Of a stretch of DNA of 64,000 nucleotides, positions 9,341 through 16,500 are shown in pieces (the stretch's first letter is position 1; each line of letters begins with the position of its first letter). Location: assembly GCF_020405225.1 (NCBI RefSeq), contig NZ_CP084472.1, positions 3,100,001 through 3,164,000 on the forward strand. The letters run 5' to 3'. A program made the translations under genes and the position numbers. The notes beneath the pieces are model-generated. The model made no database searches. It was not told the DNA's origin and saw only the letters and a list, made by a program, of their open reading frames with translations. The DNA comes from Natrinema sp. DC36. GTDB lineage: Archaea; Halobacteriota; Halobacteria; Halobacteriales; Natrialbaceae.

Positions 9341-10663
9341 ATGGGGACGAAAACGCCGAGTGAGGCCGACATTCTGCGGCCGATCGGGACGACCTCGAAA
9401 ACGTACTTCGTGATGGTCGCCGTAGCGGGACTGGCGCTTCTCGCCTTCCTCGTCGGCTGGGCCTACCAGCTGCAGCAGGGGCTGGCAGTCACCGCGCTCG
9501 GTGACTGGGGGAGCGGTGGCGGCGTCACGTGGGGAATCTACATCGGCGCCTTCATCTGGTGGGTGGGCATCGCCCACGGCGGGATCATCCTCTCGGCCGC
9601 GGTCCGTCTGCTGGGGATGGACCGGTACATGCCGGTCGCGCGACTCGCCGAGTTGCTGACTCTCGCCGGGCTGTCCGCGGCGGGCTTTTACATCATCGTC
9701 CACCTCGGCCGGCCGGACCGGATGGTCACGAGCGTCCTCGGTCACTACCACATCACGATCCACAACTCGCCGCTGGTGTGGGACGTGACCGTCATCACGG
9801 CCTACTTCGTGTTGACGGCGACCTATCTCTCGCTCACCCTGCGTTACGACGTCAGCCGACTGCGCGACCAGCTGCCCGACCGCCTCGATCCGATCTACCG
9901 GCTCATCACGATCGGCTACACCAGGACGGAAGATCGGATCGTCCAGCGTATGGTCTGGTGGCTCGCGCTCGCGATCATCATCATGGCCCCGCTCTTGCTC
10001 CACGGCGGCGTCATTCCGTGGCTGTTCGCGGTGATCCCCACGATGCCGACCTGGTTCGGCGGCGTGCAGGGGCCGCAGTTTCTCACCATCGCGCTCACGT
10101 CGGCCATCAGCGGCGTGATCATCCTCGCCTATTCGTTCCGCTCCGCCTACGACTGGGACCACATCTTCACCGACGACATCTTCCGCGGACTGCTCCTCTG
10201 GCTCGGCTTCTTCTGTCTGCTCTTCCTGTGGCTGCAGCTCCAGCAGAACATCACCGGGCTATTCGCCGCACCCGTCGATCTGACCGTCGCAGCCCTGGCC
10301 AGAGCGACCAACCCCATCTACCTCACCTCGATGTCGCTGGTCTTCCTGACCCTGACGTACATCTTCGCCCAGACGCTCCGGCCGACGCTGTTCACCAAGC
10401 GACGGGCCGTCGTCGCCGGCCTCGCCGTCCTCACCGCGACGATCCTCGAGAAGGTGCTGTTCGTCGTCGAGGGGTTCCTGCACCCCACGTTCGACATCTA
10501 CGCGGCCGTCCCGGGCGTCTACGTGCCGAGCCTGATCGAACTCGCGTCGATCACTGGAACGATCGGCATGGTCTGTCTGTTCTTCCTCACCGTCGCCAAA
10601 ATATTTCCCGTGGTCGAGCTCCACGCGATCGAACACCTGCGTGAGGACCACGAGAACGAGTAG
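9341..10663 (+). CDS. NrfD/PsrC-family membrane oxidoreductase subunit
   Basis: A 440-residue integral membrane protein with about ten hydrophobic segments from residue 25 to the C-terminus. The order matches the NrfD/PsrC family: W-G-x-Y-I-x-x-F-I-W-W-V-G near the second helix, then HLGRPDR after the third, where the conserved histidine and arginine occur in quinone-binding members. In known complexes (polysulfide reductase, alternative complex III, DMSO reductase-like enzymes) this subunit exchanges electrons between the quinone pool and an iron-sulfur or molybdenum partner. No such partner lies nearby, so it is an orphan. I use the ATG at 9341; a GTG six codons upstream is possible. Confidence 0.88.
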   Translation: MGTKTPSEADILRPIGTTSKTYFVMVAVAGLALLAFLVGWAYQLQQGLAVTALGDWGSGGGVTWGIYIGAFIWWVGIAHGGIILSAAVRLLGMDRYMPVARLAELLTLAGLSAAGFYIIVHLGRPDRMVTSVLGHYHITIHNSPLVWDVTVITAYFVLTATYLSLTLRYDVSRLRDQLPDRLDPIYRLITIGYTRTEDRIVQRMVWWLALAIIIMAPLLLHGGVIPWLFAVIPTMPTWFGGVQGPQFLTIALTSAISGVIILAYSFRSAYDWDHIFTDDIFRGLLLWLGFFCLLFLWLQLQQNITGLFAAPVDLTVAALARATNPIYLTSMSLVFLTLTYIFAQTLRPTLFTKRRAVVAGLAVLTATILEKVLFVVEGFLHPTFDIYAAVPGVYVPSLIELASITGTIGMVCLFFLTVAKIFPVVELHAIEHLREDHENE

Positions 10664-10827
10664 GACCGCACGACGACGAGCGGGGCGACCGCTCCAGTTC
10701 TCTCGTGGGAATGAAACCGAGGGAAGCGACCGGGACGGCTGAGCTGACGGGCCTACGACGGGGCAGACAGACGTGAGCGAGCCGACGATTACGGACGTGA
10801 ACGACCGGCAACGGCCACCAGCAACTA

Positions 10828-10890
10828 TTTAGCCCACGATACTAAACCTATCTTTAGAGATGTCTAAACTTTGGGTGCCGAACGCCCAAA
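10828..10890 (+). promoter_or_regulatory. Dyad-rich promoter, candidate metal-responsive operator
   Basis: Three inverted repeats follow each other before the transporter gene at 10907. They are TTTAG-(9)-CTAAA at 10828-10846, the perfect 6-bp dyad TTTAGA-GATG-TCTAAA at 10853-10868, and TTTGGG-(9)-CCCAAA at 10870-10890. TTTAG/CTAAA dyads are of the type bound by archaeal DtxR-family metal sensors, so I infer metal-dependent control of the downstream exporter. Confidence 0.5.
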
Positions 10891-10906
10891 CCACGAGTGA
10901 GACGCC

Positions 10907-12130
10907 ATGAACGAACTGCTGGAGGTCCTCCTCGCATCGCTCCGTGACGGCTACGTTCAGGTGAGCGCGTTCGTCGCGGTAACGGTACTGGCCTTCGGTC
11001 TACTCCAGTACGCGACCGACGGGGCCGTCATCAGCGCGATAGAGGACAACGAACGACTACAAGTGCTGTTCGGCGGGCTGCTGGGGCTGACTCCCGGCTG
11101 TGGCGGCGCGATCGTCGTCATGCCGTTGTACGTCCGCGGCACGGTCAGCTTCGGGACCGTCGTCGCGACGCTGGGTGCGACCGCGGGCGACTCGGCGTTC
11201 GTCATCCTCGCACTGGCCCCCGAAGCCGCGCTGTACGCGTACGCTATCGCCTTCGCGGCCTCCGTCGCGACCGGCTACCTCGTCGACGAGGTCGGACTGG
11301 GTGTCTCGCGGGTCGACGCCGCCGTCGCGAAGCTCTCGCCGGCGATGGCCGACGGCGGCACCGTGGTCAACAGCGGCGTCGGGCCCAACCCCACCCACGA
11401 TTACGGCGGCCCGGCCCCCACCCACGCCCACGAGTCGGGACCGGATCGACACTCTCGAGTGCTCACCCCGCTCTCTCACCTCGCGCACGTCTTCTGGTGG
11501 GGTGCCGCCATCTCGGGACTGGTCCTCGGGACGATCTACCTGCTCCGCGGCGGTCCCGAGGTCGCGCTGGCGCTCGGCCTCGGCTTCGACGGGCTGTTCA
11601 CCGTCGTCGGCATCGTCGGAGCGGTCCTGTCGCTGTACCTCTACGCCGTCGGCCGCCACTACGTCGGTGAGGGAGAGATCGCCCGGGCTCGAGACTCCTT
11701 CGGCTCCGTCTACGACACGCTCACCCACGCGGCGATGGAGACCAGTTTCGTCACCGTCTGGGTGCTCGTGGCCTTTCTCGTCTACGAGTACTTCGTCCTC
11801 TTCAGCGGAGTGAACATCGCGACCCTCGCCGCGGCGGCGGGCGTGCTGGCACCGATCGGCGGCGCGGTCGTCGGGCTGATCCCCGGCTGTGGCCCCCAGA
11901 TCCTGCTCGCGAGCGTCTACGCCGAGGGGGGCTTGCCGTTCTCGGCGCTGAGCGCCAACGCGATCGCACAGGACGGCGACGCCCTGTTTCCGCTGCTAGC
12001 CGTCGACGCCAGGGCCGCCATCGTCGCGACGATCTACAACTTCCTGCCCGCCGTCGTCGTCGGCGTCGCGCTCCACTTCCTGTGGGGGCCGGTGTTCGGG
12101 ATGGCAGAGTTCGGATTTGGGGTGTTGTGA
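10907..12130 (+). CDS. Putative 10-TM heavy-metal (manganese-type) exporter
   Basis: A 407-residue membrane protein with two homologous halves. Each half carries a G-L-x-P-G-C-G motif: LLGLTPGCGGAIVVMPLY at about residue 58 and VVGLIPGCGPQILLASVY at about 325. About ten hydrophobic segments flank these motifs. A His-rich loop (THDYGGPAPTHAHESGPDRHSR) lies between the halves and could bind metal. This is the architecture of the putative heavy-metal exporter family often annotated as manganese transporter. The dyad-rich promoter upstream resembles sites for DtxR-like metal sensors, which supports a metal role. The specific ion is inferred, not shown. Confidence 0.75.
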   Translation: MNELLEVLLASLRDGYVQVSAFVAVTVLAFGLLQYATDGAVISAIEDNERLQVLFGGLLGLTPGCGGAIVVMPLYVRGTVSFGTVVATLGATAGDSAFVILALAPEAALYAYAIAFAASVATGYLVDEVGLGVSRVDAAVAKLSPAMADGGTVVNSGVGPNPTHDYGGPAPTHAHESGPDRHSRVLTPLSHLAHVFWWGAAISGLVLGTIYLLRGGPEVALALGLGFDGLFTVVGIVGAVLSLYLYAVGRHYVGEGEIARARDSFGSVYDTLTHAAMETSFVTVWVLVAFLVYEYFVLFSGVNIATLAAAAGVLAPIGGAVVGLIPGCGPQILLASVYAEGGLPFSALSANAIAQDGDALFPLLAVDARAAIVATIYNFLPAVVVGVALHFLWGPVFGMAEFGFGVL

Positions 12131-12347
12131 CCCCCGTCCGATAGGGATTATTTATTTGACTTCTTTGTCACTCCAGACCAAGGGTAGTTGTCCTTCCTTC
12201 CCTCACTAGTAACGAAGCCACCCGCGTAGCTCTGGCATCAGTTCACGCGGAACGTCTTGTACAGATGTGAGTAGTCTGCTCCGCAAGCCGATCGTCGACG
12301 ACTGGTCTGGTGCAAGCGAGACAGAACACGATAGTAGCTGCTCTGGC

Positions 12348-13574
12348 TCAGACCAGCCAATCCTCGAGCGTCTTCTCGATCCCGTCGACGTCCTCGAGAT
12401 CGGCAATTTTATCGAGGGCGTTGCACATCATCTCGAGATCCTCGTCTTCGTGGAACTCCTCGAGGTCGGCGACGCGACCGAGCGAGACGAGCAAGTCGTG
12501 TTTGTCCGTCTCGACATCGAGGTTCGTCACCTTCGTGACGACGTTCTGACCCTCCGGTTCCTCGAGGCAAACGAACGACGGCGGGATGGACTCGTGGAGC
12601 AATGCCGAAACCATTTGCTCGTCGCGCGTCGCGTCTGCCGGGATGTCATCGAGCATTCGACCGATCACATCGGCTTTCCCTCCGGAATTGTCTTCGACAA
12701 CGTTCCGGACGAAGGTGTCGTCCTCGAGCCGGCGGAGATCACCGCGATCGTCGACGCGTACGCGGACGAGTTGGAGATCTTCGTTGCGGAATTCTTCGCG
12801 AATGTCGTCACGGTAGACGCAGACGTCGGCACCGAACTCGCCGCTGTCCAGCGCGGCGAACGGGTCGGACAGTCCGGCGGATCCGTCGTCGCTCGCTTCT
12901 CGTTCGACGTCATCCGCTCCCAAGAGATGGTCATCGGCCGGCAGTTTGCTGTGATACCCCTTCCACGGCGTTCGCGTCGTGATGATGAGGATGCTGCCGT
13001 TTTCGAGTTCCTCGACCGTCCACGCCGGGGTTTCGAGGACGTGCTCTCTGCCGCCGAGTTGCTCGATCACTGGCTCGGAGTAGACCCCCAACCACGGGAT
13101 CCGCTCGAGGTCGATCGGGACGTCGAACGCGAGTACCGTCTCCGGCGAGGGGATTCCCGGTGCGAAGTGTGTATTGAACGTCGCAACGTAAATCGGATCC
13201 AACTCGAGGGTGAGTTTACGGATGAGTTCGACAAGATCGCGGGCAAAGCCGGTATACTCGTCGTCGGGATCGGCGTCCGCAGAGATCATACCGTTGGCAG
13301 CCGCTGAGATGGTAAGGACCGAATCTATCGGCTTCTCATCCAGCCCTTCGAGATTGAAATCGAGACCCACTTCCCTTCCGTTCGCGTATACTGACGTCCC
13401 ACTTTCGTCGACTAGCGTGACCTCGTCGGAATCCACTGGCGTCGTCGATTTGCCGGCAAATCCCAACTCTGCGGAGGTAGATAGCGTCGGCTCGACTAAC
13501 TCCTCGTATTCCAGCCGTTCGGTGCTGTAGAACGACACCATGACGACGCCCTCCATTTGTAGTCGGTCGGTCAT
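12348..13574 (-). CDS. Candidate immunity protein for the upstream secreted toxin
   Basis: A 408-residue acidic, cytosolic-looking protein with no signal peptide or membrane segment. Its ATG (13574) lies one base after the stop of the giant secreted protein gene, with GAGG about 15 bases upstream inside that gene, so the two are co-translated. Residues about 155-205 read PWLGVYSEPVIEQLGG followed by a P-x-W-x-VEEL-x-NGS-x-LI-x-T pattern, which reminds me of immunity proteins of the Imm52/DUF3396 type; this is not verified. The C-terminal half is helical and repeat-like (DLDVETDKHDLLVSLGRVAD). Position suggests that it protects the producer from the nuclease-like tip. Known immunity proteins are usually shorter, so an accessory role is possible. 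Confidence 0.6.
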   Translation of the reverse strand: MTDRLQMEGVVMVSFYSTERLEYEELVEPTLSTSAELGFAGKSTTPVDSDEVTLVDESGTSVYANGREVGLDFNLEGLDEKPIDSVLTISAAANGMISADADPDDEYTGFARDLVELIRKLTLELDPIYVATFNTHFAPGIPSPETVLAFDVPIDLERIPWLGVYSEPVIEQLGGREHVLETPAWTVEELENGSILIITTRTPWKGYHSKLPADDHLLGADDVEREASDDGSAGLSDPFAALDSGEFGADVCVYRDDIREEFRNEDLQLVRVRVDDRGDLRRLEDDTFVRNVVEDNSGGKADVIGRMLDDIPADATRDEQMVSALLHESIPPSFVCLEEPEGQNVVTKVTNLDVETDKHDLLVSLGRVADLEEFHEDEDLEMMCNALDKIADLEDVDGIEKTLEDWLV

Positions 13575-13575
13575 T

Positions 13576-16500
13576 TTACGTCCCTACTTCCTCGTAGCTT
13601 TTGAACTCCACTGTAACACCATCGAAGTCGTCTTCGATTACATCACCAAGTTGGGTCGGGTTATCGAGATATTTCACTGAATTATCGACTCCTGACCGGA
13701 AGTCATCTGTGATTTCGTCACTGTACTCGGCATTTAGCTGGTCCTTTCGCATGACGACAACAATTTCATCTTCGCCACTCGCTGCAAGTGTATTCAATTT
13801 CTTTCGGAGATCTTCGAGGCTGTTGCCGACAGCCTTATTTGCACTTCCGCCTGAGTAGAGGGGCTTAAAGCCACGAGTGTTCTTCGATTCGTAGGCAGGG
13901 CCGTTCTTATCGTTGACGTCGATGTCAGTGACCCCCTTCTTTAGATCATCATCTCGAGTGAGGCCGTTCGGGATATCGTTGTCTTCGATATCATTGGGGT
14001 CGACCTTCTTTCGTAATTCGATATCAGCATCAGCGTCATTTTCGATTACTTTCCTTGCAGTTCGGGTTTCTCCCGCGAGGCCAGTGTATCCAGCCCTGTC
14101 ACCGGAAATTTCCCCGATCGCACCATTCAGATCATCGGCGTTTTTGTTATCGAGGAACACGAGATCTTGATACACTGCCTCAGGATCTCCACCGGGGACA
14201 TCGTCCGGAACAGCGTCGGAATCCTCGAACGCGTCGACGAGTTTGTTCGTCTCTCCGGTAGTTAGTCCTCGATTATCGCCGAAGTCATCGATAGATTCCA
14301 ACAGGCTATCACATGGGCTATTACAGACGCCGATTTCCAGCAGCCTGATGCCGTCGTCCCCGGACCGGGCGATCGACCGCTGTGCGAGTGCTTTTTCGTC
14401 CGGGTCCAGGTCGTCGTAGCGCTTGACGACTGTCGATAGGTCGTCCGTATCGAGAGTGCCGTCCTGATGAGCCCTGATGAATCGATACTGGGTCGTGAAA
14501 TCGTCTATCTCGAGCAGGGAATCTGCAGCATCGCCGTCGACAGCGGTGAGCTCAGCGTAGGTCTGCTGTCCGTCTCCGCCGGCTCGGGACAGCAATCTAC
14601 CGAGCTGTCCCTGTTTTGTCTCCGATAGCGCATCAATGTCGGCATCCATCGTACGCTGATGCCGCCAGAGACGGAACGCACCGCCAGCGGTATCGGCTTG
14701 ACTCAGTAGCGGTTCGGCAGCGTCACCATCGACCGTCAGCAGAATTCGGGCGGTCGCACGGCCTTTCGCGGCTTTTTTCGTATCGCTGACTCGTGAGAGC
14801 GCTCGAACCGCCTTCGTGTCCGAGAGTTTCGAGCCGACTTTCTGCGCCGTCTTCGTGCTCTTGATCGTGTTCTTGGCGCTGCTCGAGGCCCCGCCGCCGA
14901 GCGCCGTCTTTGCGAGGAAGCCGGCTGCGTACCCCTCGTACCAGTTTCGTTCGAACGTGTTATACAGTCCTGGATGGTCTTTCTCCTCGAGTGAGCCGTA
15001 GGGGTTGTTCAACGCCTGCTTCTGCTCGACGCTCTGAACCATCACGTCGACCAGCGTTTTGGCGGCCCCGAGTCGTTCCTCTCTGACTAGCTCGAGAAGC
15101 ATCTCGATCCCTTCGACGACGGCAGCGGGGTCGTCGATGAGCTGGGAGACATCCTGGAACGCGACGCCCAGACTCGAGGAGAATCCGGAGACCGTGCCGA
15201 ACTCGCTGGCTACCGCATAATCGAAGATCGTGTCCGTGTAAAGCCCGTCGGCGACTTCGCTGTAGAAATTCTGCCGTTGGATGCCAACGACCTGTTGACC
15301 ATTGCCGTTGGTATCTCTTGCTTTGACGTGGATTGTCGTCCCTGCGACGGTATCACCGATGCTCTCGCTGATACTCCCGACCGTTTCTGCAGTCTTCTTG
15401 AAGCCAGAGACGAACGTCGATTTTACGCTGCTCGTGTCGAGATCGGTTTCCGACTCGGCGAATTCTTCGGTAAACTCGAGGTAGTCGTAGACGGTATCGT
15501 CACCGTCGTAGGTCTCGGACGTCTCTTCGTTTCCGCCTTTGATCAGTGCAGCTCGATCGACACCGGTCGGATCCTCGAGACGGAGGCTGACCCAGTACGT
15601 CGTGTCGAGGCTCGTCTCCGGGATATGATATCCCGAACTCCGGATGTCGATCGTCGGCGGGCGCGTGTCGAACAGCGTCGGATCACCCTCGCCGTCGGCT
15701 TCTTCGCGATCAAAGAGCCCGTCACGATCGGTGTCGCTTCCGGTCGGATCCGTCGCGAGTTCGCGTTCGCGGCTGTCGTCGAGTCCGTCCCCATCCGTAT
15801 CGACGCTCCACGGGTTGCTGGTCGCGTTGTACGTCTCGTAGGCGTTCGACAGCGTATCGATATCCGATCCCTCGAGAGCGCGTTCGGTCTCGCTCGCGCT
15901 GGTCGTTCTGACGACCGTACTCCCCTCGACGCGTTCAGTACGATCGTCGAGTCCGTCGTGGTCGGAGTCTGCCTCCGTCGGGTCACTCGCGATGTTGAGG
16001 TAGACGCCTCTGGTCGAGTTCGTATCGTAGCCGGCCTCTTCGACGGTCTCGAGGAGGGCTCTGGCCTGTCGCTGTTGCCGGTCCGAAGCGCCGCTACCGG
16101 GCTCGAGTCGTTCGGCGACGTCAGCTAAGTTCGTCGGCTCGCCGATTTCTTCGCGGTCACTGAGCCCGTCGCCGTCCGTATCGGCACTGTCCGGGTCGGT
16201 CGTGATTGTGCCGCGTGGGGTCAGGAATCCCTTCCGCTCAGTAGCATCCGGAATCCCGTCACCGTCCGTATCGACCGCATCCGTGGTGAGCAGTTGTGCT
16301 CTGAGATTGACACCGTCAGCGGTGAGCGTCAGCGTGGCCTCGCCATCACTAAGCGCGGAGACGTTGACGGTTTCTTTGACCGTGCCCACCGTCCCGATCG
16401 ATAGTGATTCGGTGACCGTCGTTCCGTTCGAACCGGTGGTGACGAACGTCGCATTCGGATCGACGTTCGTCTGCTCGGTCTGGTAGGCGACCGAAATCTC

